From NCBI GenBank assembly GCA_902492455.1, contig CABULH010000004.1, positions 1-64,000 of the forward strand: 64,000 nt of DNA, written 5' to 3'. The translations under genes and the position numbers were made by a program. Shown here piece by piece: positions 43,552 through 51,803 of this stretch (position 1 is its first letter; every line of letters starts with the position of its first letter). The notes under the pieces are model-generated. The model saw nothing but the letters and a program-made list of their open reading frames with translations. It was not told the origin of the DNA and searched no databases. This stretch comes from an uncultured Oscillospiraceae bacterium (GTDB taxonomy: Bacteria; Bacillota; Clostridia; Oscillospirales; Acutalibacteraceae).

Positions 43552-44931
43552 TTATTTGGCGGGCTCCATTCCAGCATCTGTCAGCGCGGCCTTGATCATG
43601 ATGGCGCACTCCAGCCGTTTCTTTTCCAGCTCACACGAGAGGGTGTGGGCCTGAAGAATATCCCCCTCATATTGCTGGTTGTTGGCGTTGCAGCCGCCGG
43701 AGCAATAAAATTTCGCCCAGCATTCCCGGCATTTCTCTTTGCTGTAAACCGTGGCCCGGGCAAATCTGGCCTTTTGCTCCAGATCGTAATCGCCGGTAAG
43801 AACATTGCCCATCTGCCATTCCGGTTTTCCCACAAACTGATGACAGGGAAATACGCCGCCGTCGGGATCCACCGCAGCGTATTCATTGCCGCAGCCGCAG
43901 CCCCGCAGCCGCTTGATAGCACAGGGCCCCTGATCCAGGTCCAACATAAAGTGAAAGAAATTGAAGCCCTTGCCCGCCTTCTTCCGCTCCAGGATGATTC
44001 GTGCCAGGCGGTCATATTCCTCCCGGATCGCCGGCAGATCCTCCTCCGTGATGGCAAAAGACAACTGAGGATCGCTGATCACCGGCTCCACTGAAACCTG
44101 ATCAAAGCCGAGCTCTACCATATGGAGCACATCCTGGGAAAAGTCCAGATTCTTTTTGGTAAAGGTGCCGCGCACATAATAATCCTTATCGCCGCGCATC
44201 GCCACAAACTGCTGATATTTCGGTACGATGGTATCGTAGCTTCCCTTGCCGCCTGCATTGGGCCGCATGGCATCGTTGATCTCCCGGCGGCCGTCCAGGG
44301 AAAGCACCACGTTGTTCATCTCACGGTTAAGATAGTCATTGATCTCGGGATTCAGCAAAACGCCGTTGGTGGTTGTGGTAAAGCGGAAGCACTTGCCATG
44401 CTTCTTTTCCAGAGAACGGGCATAATCCACCGTTTCCTTGACCACTTCCCAGTTCATTAGCGGTTCGCCGCCGAAGAAATCCAATTCCAGATTGCGGCGG
44501 CCAACGGATTTTTCAATCAGAAAATCGATGGCGGCTTTGGCTACCTGCGCACTCATCACTTTTGGAGCGCCGCCATAAACGCCCTGACCTGCAAAGCAGT
44601 ATTTGCAGCGCAGATTACAGTCATGGGACACATGCAGACACATGGCCTTCAGCGGCGAGGATACCATCCGGTCGGTAAACTGCTGGTAGTCGTCCTCGCT
44701 AAAAAGCTGCCCCGCCTTTTTTAAGGCAAACAGCTCTTCATATGTTTCCTGAATCTCCTGGGGATCGTAACGATCCCGCAGTGCCGCCAGCACCGATTCT
44801 GGACAGCTTTCCCCCATATTTTCGTCCAAAAGCTGCACCAGCTCATAAGCGCAGTCATCCACCACATGTACGGCGCCGCTGTGAACATCCAAAACGATTC
44901 GGTAGCCATTATTTTCAAAAGTATGTATCAT
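43552..44931 (-). CDS. scfB: Thioether cross-link-forming SCIFF peptide maturase (radical SAM/SPASM)
   Basis: A 459-residue radical SAM enzyme that installs thioether bridges between cysteines and downstream residues of the SCIFF peptide. Residues 1-95 form a RiPP-recognition-like region. The SAM cluster motif is CNLRCKYCFAGQG near residue 108. The C-terminal SPASM auxiliary-cluster cysteines are visible in CAIKRLRGCGCGNEY, VFPCHQF and CRECWAKFYCSGGCNANN. The ATG at 44931 is supported by homology of MIHTFENNGYRIVLDVHSG; the open frame upstream runs into the hairpin behind scfA. It lies directly after its substrate gene. Confidence 0.95.
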   Translation of the reverse strand: MIHTFENNGYRIVLDVHSGAVHVVDDCAYELVQLLDENMGESCPESVLAALRDRYDPQEIQETYEELFALKKAGQLFSEDDYQQFTDRMVSSPLKAMCLHVSHDCNLRCKYCFAGQGVYGGAPKVMSAQVAKAAIDFLIEKSVGRRNLELDFFGGEPLMNWEVVKETVDYARSLEKKHGKCFRFTTTTNGVLLNPEINDYLNREMNNVVLSLDGRREINDAMRPNAGGKGSYDTIVPKYQQFVAMRGDKDYYVRGTFTKKNLDFSQDVLHMVELGFDQVSVEPVISDPQLSFAITEEDLPAIREEYDRLARIILERKKAGKGFNFFHFMLDLDQGPCAIKRLRGCGCGNEYAAVDPDGGVFPCHQFVGKPEWQMGNVLTGDYDLEQKARFARATVYSKEKCRECWAKFYCSGGCNANNQQYEGDILQAHTLSCELEKKRLECAIMIKAALTDAGMEPAK

Positions 44932-44958
44932 TTTGCCGGTTCCTTTCCTTTGTATGCC

Positions 44959-44998
44959 AAAAGGGGATGCTGCAAAATACTTCATTTTGCAGCATCCC
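44959..44998 (-). terminator. Attenuating terminator between scfA and scfB
   Basis: A perfect 15-bp stem (44964-44978 with 44984-44998) and a five-base loop are followed on the minus strand by a short T run. It probably lets the precursor be made in excess over its maturase. Confidence 0.75.
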
Positions 44999-45028
44999 TC
45001 TTCGTCCACACCCAACTGGGAGGATCGA

Positions 45029-45166
45029 TTACTTCTCGCACTTCTGATTGGCAACCGTGCAGGAAGTCTTGCAGGCAGACTGGCAGGAAGCCTGGCATTC
45101 GCCGCAGCCGCCTTTAACAGCGGACTCTTTCAGATTCTGCTTGTTGATGGTCTGAATGTGTTTCAT
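45029..45166 (-). CDS. scfA: SCIFF ranthipeptide precursor (six-cysteine peptide)
   Basis: A 45-residue peptide with the hallmark SCIFF layout. The leader MKHIQTINKQNLKESAVKGG is nearly invariant in Clostridia. It is followed by a core with six cysteines at positions 21, 24, 28, 32, 36 and 43 (CGECQASCQSACKTSC). The maturase cross-links these cysteines to partner residues. The mature role is still debated; quorum sensing or stress signalling has been proposed in Clostridia. A GGAGG site precedes the ATG, and the gene follows the TIGR04086 gene by 29 bases. Confidence 0.96.
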   Translation of the reverse strand: MKHIQTINKQNLKESAVKGGCGECQASCQSACKTSCTVANQKCEK

Positions 45167-45195
45167 AAAAATCAAATCCTCCAATTTCGAAATTC

Positions 45196-45600
45196 TTATC
45201 TTCTTTTGCGGAGGTTGACACCGATCACGCCGCCCACAGCGGAACAGACCAGCATCACCGCCAATTTGACGAGAATATAAGCGCCGCGAATTTCCTTCAG
45301 AAAAGCGAATCCGGCAATCACCACCAGAATAAACAGCAGCAGCCCGCAGGCACCGCCTATCAGCAATCCTCTTTCCTTGGCAATCCGCGCCGCGGTAAAA
45401 CCGCCGAAAAATGAGCCTGCAGCCCCAGCGACAATCGCCATCGGCGTGATAACCGCCTTGGGAATATCCTGGGACGCCACAATGGCTGCCATGATTATCA
45501 AAACCAATGTACAGCACAGCGCGCCTACAACCGCTCCGATGACAACAGGACGCAGGAACCGCTTTACCATGGCCGAACTATCCTCTTTATGTGATTTCAT
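45196..45600 (-). CDS. TIGR04086 family membrane protein
   Basis: A 134-residue protein with four hydrophobic helices (VVIGAVVGALCCTLVLIIM, AIVAGAAGSFFGGFTAARIA, GLLIGGACGLLLFILVVIAG and LAVMLVCSAVGGVIGVNL). It is glycine- and alanine-rich and has a basic C-terminal end. TIGR04086 proteins are known to neighbour SCIFF genes in Clostridia, but their activity is unknown; transport of the peptide is only a guess. The ATG at 45600 follows a GGAGGGG site. Confidence 0.88.
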   Translation of the reverse strand: MKSHKEDSSAMVKRFLRPVVIGAVVGALCCTLVLIIMAAIVASQDIPKAVITPMAIVAGAAGSFFGGFTAARIAKERGLLIGGACGLLLFILVVIAGFAFLKEIRGAYILVKLAVMLVCSAVGGVIGVNLRKRR

Positions 45601-45685
45601 ACCGTTTCCCCTCCGCAGAATACTTACTTTATCATAAGCATATTCCGGAAAGGACAAATTTAGTACGCCCAGCGGTAATCAATCC

Positions 45686-46066
45686 TCAGATATCGTCGTC
45701 ATCATCATCGTCGTCATCGTTATCGGTGGTATCGTGCACCGTATCAACAGACTGAATCGCCCACTTTTTAATGGACATCTTATTGCGGTCCGCACCGGTC
45801 TCAATGATCAGGCCGTCTTCCTTCACATTCACCACACGGCCGCAGATACCGCCGATGGTGGTGATCTCATCGCCGACCCGCAGACTGTTGCGCATTTTCT
45901 GCTCTTCCTTCTGCTTCTTGCGCTGAGGACGGATCATGATAAAGTACATCAGGACAACGATCAGAACCAGCGGTCCAAAGGTCACCAGATAATACATCCA
46001 GCTTCCGGCACCGTTGGGATCCACCGGAGCCGTGGTCTCCAGTAAAATCGGGGATAAATCAATCAA
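45686..46066 (-). CDS. yajC: Preprotein translocase subunit YajC
   Basis: A 126-residue YajC, an accessory of the SecDF translocase. One membrane helix (WMYYLVTFGPLVLIVVLMYF) is followed by the family motif MIRPQRKKQKEEQKMRNSLRVGDEITTIGGICGRV. The start is a TTG at 46066, nine bases past an AGGAGG site. The C terminus ends in a run of nine Asp (residues about 117-125), coded by GAT/GAC repeats that could slip. tgt upstream is the usual neighbour; secD and secF are not in the window. Confidence 0.93.
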   Translation of the reverse strand: MIDLSPILLETTAPVDPNGAGSWMYYLVTFGPLVLIVVLMYFIMIRPQRKKQKEEQKMRNSLRVGDEITTIGGICGRVVNVKEDGLIIETGADRNKMSIKKWAIQSVDTVHDTTDNDDDDDDDDDI

Positions 46067-46094
46067 GTTTCAGCACCTCCTAAAAATCTTTCTT

Positions 46095-46123
46095 ATTATA
46101 TCGGGTTTTGTCCGGGATAGCAA
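46095..46123 (-). promoter_or_regulatory. Promoter of yajC and the SCIFF genes
   Basis: On the minus strand TTGCTA, 17 bases and TATAAT lie about 30 bases before the yajC start. The run of same-strand genes behind it (yajC, TIGR04086, scfA) may share it. Confidence 0.65.
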
Positions 46124-46171
46124 GCAAAACATAAAAAATTTACATCTATCCCCGGAAAATTTATTCTTTCC

Positions 46172-47308
46172 TTAAATACGACGGTCCAAAACACCCACAT
46201 AACGGTCATAAAACTGCGCAAACTCACCTTTTTCCAGACTGTCGCGGATACGCGCCAGCAGGGTATTATAAAAATACAGATTATGCATCACGCACAGCCG
46301 CATGGCCAGCATCTCCCCCGCCTTGAACAAATGCCGGATATACGCCCGGGAATGCCGGCGGCAGGTGGGACAGTCGCATTCCTCGTCCAGCGGCGCCAAA
46401 TCCTTCTCGTATTTCTGATTCAGCAGATTGCGGTGACCGCTCCATGTGAAAATATGCCCATGCCGGGCGTTTCGTGCGGGCATTACGCAGTCAAACAGAT
46501 CCACACCGCGGCGCACCCCTTCCAGAATATTCACCGGTGTCCCCACTCCCATCAAATACCGAGGCTTGTCCGCCGGCATAAAAGGCTCCACCGCCTCAAT
46601 AATCCGGTACATATCCGCTGTGGGTTCCCCAACCGCCAGACCGCCGATAGCATATCCATCCAAATTCATGGAAGCAATTTGGCGCATATGGGCGATGCGT
46701 AGATCATCAAATGTGCACCCTTGGTTGATACCGAACAGCAACTGCTGACGATTCAGGGTGTCCGGCTGGGCATTGAGCCGGGCCATCTCCTGCTGACAGC
46801 GTTCCAGCCAGCGGGTGGTTCGCTCGCAGGAAGCCTTGGAATACGCGTATTCCGCCGGATTCTCCACACACTCGTCAAAGGCCATAGCGATGGTGGATGC
46901 CAGACTGGATTGGATACGCATGCTTTCCTCCGGACCGATAAATAGCTTCCGGCCGTCTACATGGGAAGCAAAATGCACCCCTTCCTCCTTGATTTTGCGC
47001 AGCTTGGCCAGGGAAAACACCTGAAAGCCGCCACTGTCCGTTAATATAGGACCCTTCCAGCCGGTAAAAGCATGCAGTCCGCCCAGCTCCCGTACCAATT
47101 CCTCTCCCGGGCGCACGTGCAGATGGTAGGTATTGCACAGCTGTACCTGACATTTCAGCTCCACCAGATCATAGGCCGATACCGCGCCCTTAATCGCGCC
47201 GCAGGTTGCCACGTTCATGAAGGCCGGCGTTTGAATCACGCCGTGAGGGGTTTCGAATATTCCTCGCCGCGCCGCGCCGTCCTGAATAGTAATCGTCATC
47301 CGACTCAT
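46172..47308 (-). CDS. tgt: Queuine tRNA-ribosyltransferase (tRNA-guanine transglycosylase)
   Basis: A 378-residue Tgt that swaps guanine 34 for preQ1 in tRNAs with GUN anticodons. LTDSGGFQVFSLAKLRKI contains the substrate-binding Asp, GGLAVGEPTADM the base-specificity loop, and LFDCVMPARNARHG the nucleophilic Asp. The zinc site is CDCPTCRRHSRAYIRHL near residue 315, with the His ligand further on. The ATG at 47308 follows GGGAGG at seven bases. An inverted repeat whose 3' arm abuts this ribosome site (47322-47340) might modulate translation. Confidence 0.96.
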   Translation of the reverse strand: MSRMTITIQDGAARRGIFETPHGVIQTPAFMNVATCGAIKGAVSAYDLVELKCQVQLCNTYHLHVRPGEELVRELGGLHAFTGWKGPILTDSGGFQVFSLAKLRKIKEEGVHFASHVDGRKLFIGPEESMRIQSSLASTIAMAFDECVENPAEYAYSKASCERTTRWLERCQQEMARLNAQPDTLNRQQLLFGINQGCTFDDLRIAHMRQIASMNLDGYAIGGLAVGEPTADMYRIIEAVEPFMPADKPRYLMGVGTPVNILEGVRRGVDLFDCVMPARNARHGHIFTWSGHRNLLNQKYEKDLAPLDEECDCPTCRRHSRAYIRHLFKAGEMLAMRLCVMHNLYFYNTLLARIRDSLEKGEFAQFYDRYVGVLDRRI

Positions 47309-47342
47309 CTTTTTTCCTCCCGCCTTTTTCATAGGCGGTTCT

Positions 47343-47372
47343 ATTGTATGGCCTGAACTGCCTGATTGTCAA
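47343..47372 (-). promoter_or_regulatory. Promoter of tgt
   Basis: On the minus strand a consensus TTGACA is followed by 18 bases and TACAAT, about 35 bases before the ATG. It overlaps the T tract of the upstream cadA terminator. Confidence 0.7.
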
Positions 47373-47373
47373 G

Positions 47374-47413
47374 AAAAATCACCATTCGTCGGCCTGCCGG
47401 CAAGCGAATGGTG
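47374..47413 (-). terminator. Terminator after the metal ATPase gene
   Basis: TCACCATTCG (47379-47388) pairs with CGAATGGTGA (47404-47413), with an inner GC-rich loop that can also pair. On the minus strand a GATTTTTC tract follows. Confidence 0.8.
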
Positions 47414-47435
47414 ACTTTATCGCAAACAGAATTAT

Positions 47436-49514
47436 CTATTTGAGCAGCAGACGGGCCGCATTAAGCACCGATAACACCGACACTCCCACATCCGCAAAAA
47501 CCGCCGCCCACATAGGAGCGTAACCGCAGGCAGCCAGAATCAGCACCGCCGCCTTAATCGCTAGAGCAAAGACAATGTTAAACCGCACCACACCCATAAC
47601 CCGGCGTGACAAATGAATCGCGTCCGGCAGCTTGCCAAGACTGCCAGCTGTCAGCACCACGTCTCCCGATTCGATGGCCGCAGAAGAGCCAAGTCCCATG
47701 GCCACGCCGGCATCCGCTTCTGCCAATACCGGTGCATCGTTGACGCCGTCGCCAACAAAAACCGTACTGCCGCTCTCTGAACGGATCTTCCGCAGAATCT
47801 CCAGCTTGTCGCCGGGCAAAAGCTCGGCATGAACCTCTTGAATATCCGCTTGGGCGGCAATTCGTTCCGCTTCTGCTTTCCGGTCACCCGTCAGCATGGC
47901 GATGCGGACAATCCCGGCCTCTTTCAGCCGGCGGACAGTGGAAACCGTATCTTTCTGCAACACAGATGCCATTTCAAAGGCCGCCGCAGCCTTGCCGTCA
48001 ACCGCAAGATAAACCGGCGCGTCCTCAGGGAGGCCGCCGATGTCAATGCCTTCTTTATCCATCAGCCGACGGCCGCCGCACAGTATCGCCCGTCCATCAA
48101 TAGAAGCGGACACGCCCATGGCCGGAAGTTCCGTCACTTCGGTTCCGCCTTCTTCGGAAAGTTCACCCGCCAGACGAACAATGGCTTTCGCCGTGGGATG
48201 AGCAGAGTAACGTTCAGCTATCGCTGCCAAACGAAGCGCTTCCTTTTCCTCCATGCCGGACATGACCTTAATTGCTGTAATCTGCAGTTCGCCGGTGGTA
48301 AGAGTACCGGTTTTATCAAAGGCAACAGCCTGCGTTTTGGCCAGGGCCTCTACAAATCGGCCCCCTTTGATCAGAACCCCCTGCCGGGAGGCAGCGCCGA
48401 TACCGGCATAAAAGCCCAAGGGCACGGAAATCACCAAGGCACAGGGGCAGGCCGCCACCAGAAATACCAAAGCCCGGTAAATCCAGATCTGCCATTCGCC
48501 AAAGCCCAACAGCGGCGGCATCACCGCCAGCAGCAGGGCAGCCAGTGTCACCACCGGGGTATAAATCCGGGCGAACCTGGTGATAAAGCGCTCAGAACGC
48601 CCCTTACGGGCAGCGGAATCGGACACCATATCCAGTATCCGCGCTGCCGCCGAACTTTCCGCCTGGGCAGTGGCTTCCACGGTAAGTGTACCATTGCCGT
48701 TCATTGTACCAGACATCAGAGCGGTCCCCACGGATACATACACCGGCAGGCTCTCCCCCGTCAGCGCCGAAGTATCCACTTCCGAAGCTCCTTCTATCAC
48801 GATACTGTCCACAGGTACCCGTTCATGTGCGGGGATCAGCAGCCGGTCTCCAATCTCCACCGCATCGGCATTGATCTCTTCCGTACTGCCGTCTGGCAAA
48901 AATCGTCTGGCACGATCCGGCCGGATCTCCGCCAGCCTTTTAATCTGCCGGCGGGAACGTCCCACCGCAAAGTTTTCCAGCAATTCACCCACTGTGAACA
49001 GCAGCGCCACCAAGGCTCCTTCGCTGTATTCGCCGATGGCAAAGGCGGCAATCAAGGCAATCACCAGCAGCATATGCTCTCCGAGGGAGCGATTTTTCAG
49101 TTCTCCTACCGCACCGATCACTACCGGATATGCGGAAACAATCGCAGAAAACGCCAGACAGGCAATCCGTACGGGTTCCGGTATCATGGGAATCAAACCC
49201 AGCACAAACAAAAGCAACGCCGCCATCACCTGCCAGATAGAACCGCCGCCGTGCTCTTCCTCACCGTGTCCATGCTCATGACTCTGAATCTTCTGCAAAT
49301 CTACGACCTTAATCCCTGCCTCCGTACGATTGCAGACCTCTTGAAGAAGATTGGTATAATCCCCTTCTGCTGCCGTCAAAGTCAAGGTTTTCTCCACGAA
49401 ATTCATTGCCGCCGTCTGTACTCCATGCAATGTCAAAGCCTTCTCTTCGATTTTAGCCGCACAGTTAGCGCAATCCAGTCCTTCCAACCGATATTTCAGT
49501 CTCTTGGCCGCCAT
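47436..49514 (-). CDS. cadA: Heavy-metal P1B-type ATPase (Cd/Zn/Pb exporter)
   Basis: A 692-residue P1B ATPase. An N-terminal HMA metal-binding domain (LEGLDCANCAAKIEEKAL) is followed by a His-rich linker (SHEHGHGEEEHGGG) and membrane helices. The channel motif CPCALVISVPLGFYAG near residue 358 is the CPC type, and DKTGTLTTGEL carries the phosphorylated Asp. GDGVNDAPVLAEADAGVAMG is the hinge. The gene's first bases overlap the end of its ArsR-type regulator by 19 bases. The CPC motif and a CxxC HMA domain fit Zn/Cd/Pb rather than copper-only pumps; the exact ion needs testing. Confidence 0.93.
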   Translation of the reverse strand: MAAKRLKYRLEGLDCANCAAKIEEKALTLHGVQTAAMNFVEKTLTLTAAEGDYTNLLQEVCNRTEAGIKVVDLQKIQSHEHGHGEEEHGGGSIWQVMAALLLFVLGLIPMIPEPVRIACLAFSAIVSAYPVVIGAVGELKNRSLGEHMLLVIALIAAFAIGEYSEGALVALLFTVGELLENFAVGRSRRQIKRLAEIRPDRARRFLPDGSTEEINADAVEIGDRLLIPAHERVPVDSIVIEGASEVDTSALTGESLPVYVSVGTALMSGTMNGNGTLTVEATAQAESSAAARILDMVSDSAARKGRSERFITRFARIYTPVVTLAALLLAVMPPLLGFGEWQIWIYRALVFLVAACPCALVISVPLGFYAGIGAASRQGVLIKGGRFVEALAKTQAVAFDKTGTLTTGELQITAIKVMSGMEEKEALRLAAIAERYSAHPTAKAIVRLAGELSEEGGTEVTELPAMGVSASIDGRAILCGGRRLMDKEGIDIGGLPEDAPVYLAVDGKAAAAFEMASVLQKDTVSTVRRLKEAGIVRIAMLTGDRKAEAERIAAQADIQEVHAELLPGDKLEILRKIRSESGSTVFVGDGVNDAPVLAEADAGVAMGLGSSAAIESGDVVLTAGSLGKLPDAIHLSRRVMGVVRFNIVFALAIKAAVLILAACGYAPMWAAVFADVGVSVLSVLNAARLLLK

Positions 49515-49888
49515 GCTCCATCCCTGCTTTCCTCAATATGGGATAATCCCATATCAAAAATCTTTTTTACATGATCATCATCCAATGCGTATACCGAAGA
49601 TTTTCCTTCCCGACGACAGCGAACCAAGCGCGCCTGCCGCAAAAGACGCAGCTGATGAGAGATTGCTGACTGTCCCATCTCCAGCAGCTCCGCGATATCG
49701 CATACGCACATCTCCCCTTCAGAAAGAGCCCACAGGATTCGAATACGTGTGGTATCGCCGAATACCTTGAACAATTCCGAGAGATCATATAACTCTTCTA
49801 CAGCAGGCATCTCCCGCCGCGCCTTATTCATAATACCTGCGTGTTTTTCCTGACAGCTGCAGCTTTCTTGTTCCTGTATTTCTTTCAC
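49496..49888 (-). CDS. cadC: ArsR/SmtB family metal-sensing repressor (CadC-like)
   Basis: A 130-residue winged-helix repressor. EMCVCDIAELLEMGQSAISHQLRLLRQARLV holds the ELCVCD-type metal site on the recognition helix. The N-terminal cysteines (SCSCQEKH) complete a CadC-type alpha3N site, which favours Cd/Pb/Zn sensing. The start is GTG at 49888 behind GGAGG. Metal binding should release the operator at 49915-49934 and derepress the ATPase. Confidence 0.93.
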   Translation of the reverse strand: MKEIQEQESCSCQEKHAGIMNKARREMPAVEELYDLSELFKVFGDTTRIRILWALSEGEMCVCDIAELLEMGQSAISHQLRLLRQARLVRCRREGKSSVYALDDDHVKKIFDMGLSHIEESRDGAWRPRD

Positions 49889-49914
49889 GAGACAGCCTCC
49901 TTATTTTAATGTTT

Positions 49915-49934
49915 ATATGAATATATGTTCATAT
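49915..49934. promoter_or_regulatory. ArsR/SmtB-type operator
   Basis: ATATGAATATATGTTCATAT is an imperfect inverted repeat of the form recognised by SmtB/CzrA/CadC repressors. It lies just downstream of the cadC -10 box, where binding would block transcription. Confidence 0.75.
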
Positions 49935-49936
49935 TT

Positions 49937-49965
49937 ATATTATCACATGCATTTTTTCTTGTCAA
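49937..49965 (-). promoter_or_regulatory. Promoter of cadC-cadA
   Basis: On the minus strand a consensus TTGACA is followed by 17 bases and TAATAT, immediately upstream of the operator. Confidence 0.75.
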
Positions 49966-50087
49966 TCAGCTTAAGCAAACTTTTAGAAAAAAGGTATACG
50001 GACATGGCGTTAACGCTTATATTGTAGTAATCGCGGCAAGTCTGCCGGCTTACCGCCAATATATAACACAACAAAAGGGATGACCGT

Positions 50088-50963
50088 ATGTATCTGATTG
50101 TTCGAGCCCGAAAATGGCTGGCGGGTGGATTGGCCGTACTGCTGTTGGCGGTTGTGGGAAGCATTTTTCTTCACGCTGTGCTCCCCGTGGATGCAGCTGT
50201 AACCGAAGATTCCGTTAAGCTGCCGATCATCATGTACCATGGAATTTTAAAGGAAGAAAAACGCCAAGGAAAATTTGTGATCTCCCCCAAGCAGTTTGAG
50301 GATGATCTCCAATATCTTCAGGAACAGGGCTACCATACGGTGGTGATGCGGGATGTGATTGATTACGTGATGAACGGTACCCCGCTTCCGGAAAAACCTA
50401 TTATGCTCACCTTTGACGACGGATATTTCAACGATTATGTTTATGCCTATCCTCTGCTGGAAAAATACAGCAGCAAGATGGTTTTCTCCCCCATCGGACG
50501 CTATGTGGACCAGTACAGCGAATCACAGGAACGCAACGCCAACTACACCCATGCCACCTGGGACGATATCAACGAGATGATCGCCAGCGGTCTGGTAGAA
50601 GTGCAGAATCATACATATAATATGCACGCCAATTCCGGCGGGCGTAAGGGCTGCATGAAGAAAAAGGGTGAATCCGTGGAGGAGTACCAGAAGATCCTGC
50701 GGGAGGACGTGGGAAAAATGCAGACACGCATGGAAGAGATGACCGGCACTGTTCCCAGCACTTTTACCTATCCCTTCGGCGCCATCAGCAAGGAAGCCCT
50801 GCCGGTGCTGAAAGAAATGGGCTTTCAGGCAACGCTGATTTGTGAAAGCCGTACCAATACCCTCACCGATGATCCGGACTGCCTCTATGGACTCGGCCGC
50901 TATCTCCGTCCCAGTGGGATTGATTCCAAGACCTATTTTACCAAAACAGTAAAATTATCATAA
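50088..50963 (+). CDS. Membrane-anchored polysaccharide deacetylase (CE4)
   Basis: A 291-residue NodB-homology deacetylase. Residues about 11-32 (LAGGLAVLLLAVVGSIFLHAV) are a signal anchor, so the enzyme faces the outside. PIIMYHGILKE opens the domain. MLTFDDGYFNDYVY has the catalytic base and metal Asp, VQNHTYNMHANSG provides metal His residues, and TFTYPFGAIS is motif 3. Family members remove N-acetyl groups from cell-wall or capsular sugars. It is followed 13 bases later by an amidase gene. Confidence 0.9.
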   Translation: MYLIVRARKWLAGGLAVLLLAVVGSIFLHAVLPVDAAVTEDSVKLPIIMYHGILKEEKRQGKFVISPKQFEDDLQYLQEQGYHTVVMRDVIDYVMNGTPLPEKPIMLTFDDGYFNDYVYAYPLLEKYSSKMVFSPIGRYVDQYSESQERNANYTHATWDDINEMIASGLVEVQNHTYNMHANSGGRKGCMKKKGESVEEYQKILREDVGKMQTRMEEMTGTVPSTFTYPFGAISKEALPVLKEMGFQATLICESRTNTLTDDPDCLYGLGRYLRPSGIDSKTYFTKTVKLS

Positions 50964-50976
50964 GGGAGGAAATGCC

Positions 50977-51714
50977 ATGCCCATCATTTATCTCAGCCCA
51001 TCCGTACAGGAATACAATGCCTACGCCGGCGGCGGCAACGAAGAGGATGTTATGAACCAGATCGCAGATGCAATGGAGCCCTATCTTCGCTCCTCTGGCA
51101 TCCGTTTTGTCCGCAACGATCCGGACCAGTCCGTCGGCGCCGCTATCCGACAATCCAACGCCGGTAGCTTCGACCTCCATCTGGCGCTGCACTCCAACGC
51201 TGCCCCACCCGATCTGTCCGGTCAGCTACGGGGCACGGATGTTTATTACAGTCCCAATAGCGCCAGAGGCAAACGGCTGGCGGACATCATAGCTGCCAAT
51301 TTCAAAAAAATATATCCCTTGCCTGATCGTGTGCGAACCATTTCTACCACCACCTTAGCAGAGGTCCGGCAAACCAAGGCGCCTACAGTCTTATTAGAAA
51401 CCGCTTATCACGATAATCCGGAGGATGCGGAGTGGATCCGCACTCATATTCAGGAGATCGCCCGCAATCTCACCCAATCCCTGACGGAATATTTCGGTAT
51501 TCCCTTTATCGAGGCACAGCCGCCCAGAACAGGAACCGTGGTAACCTCCCGGGGCAATCTGAACATACGCAGTAAACCCAATCTCGACGCTGCCGTCATC
51601 GGATCCGCGCCCATGGGCGCTACTCTGCAGGTACTGGGTCAATGGAACGATTGGTACGTGGTAGAATACAACGGCGTTACCGGTTATGCCAACAGCCGGT
51701 ATATCGAAGTTTAA
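50977..51714 (+). CDS. N-acetylmuramoyl-L-alanine amidase with SH3b domain, no signal peptide
   Basis: A 245-residue protein: an Amidase_3 domain (residues 1-175) and a bacterial SH3 cell-wall binding domain (residues 180-245; GNLNIRSKPNLDAAVIGSAPMG). LALHSNAAP and VLLETAYHDNPEDAEWI keep a zinc His and the catalytic Glu. The first zinc His of the usual DPGHGG is absent, the site reading LSPSVQEYNAY, as in a clostridial subfamily I recognise from this N-terminal phrase. There is no signal peptide, so release by mother-cell lysis or another route is needed. It is transcribed with the deacetylase. Confidence 0.85.
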   Translation: MPIIYLSPSVQEYNAYAGGGNEEDVMNQIADAMEPYLRSSGIRFVRNDPDQSVGAAIRQSNAGSFDLHLALHSNAAPPDLSGQLRGTDVYYSPNSARGKRLADIIAANFKKIYPLPDRVRTISTTTLAEVRQTKAPTVLLETAYHDNPEDAEWIRTHIQEIARNLTQSLTEYFGIPFIEAQPPRTGTVVTSRGNLNIRSKPNLDAAVIGSAPMGATLQVLGQWNDWYVVEYNGVTGYANSRYIEV

Positions 51715-51734
51715 AAATCTTCCGGATAAAACCG

Positions 51735-51766
51735 CACCGGTTATTGACATATGTCAATAACCGGTG
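51735..51766. promoter_or_regulatory. Perfect 32-bp palindrome, probable operator
   Basis: CACCGGTTATTGACAT is followed directly by its exact reverse complement with no spacer. The core TTGACATATGTCAA resembles Crp/Fnr-type sites. It lies 5 bases upstream of a TATAAT at 51772-51777 that has no well-spaced -35 box, so an activator or a repressor could act here. No T tract follows, so it is not a typical terminator, although it also lies 20 bases past the amidase stop. Confidence 0.65.
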
Positions 51767-51803
51767 TAAACTATAATCATAAAGCTGGAATGGGGGGATC
51801 CGT

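Noticed and set aside
47829..49574. A 581-codon open frame opposite the cadA-type ATPase
   Set aside because: It is antisense to a certain gene, with an implausible composition rich in His, Arg and Gln, and no translation signals.
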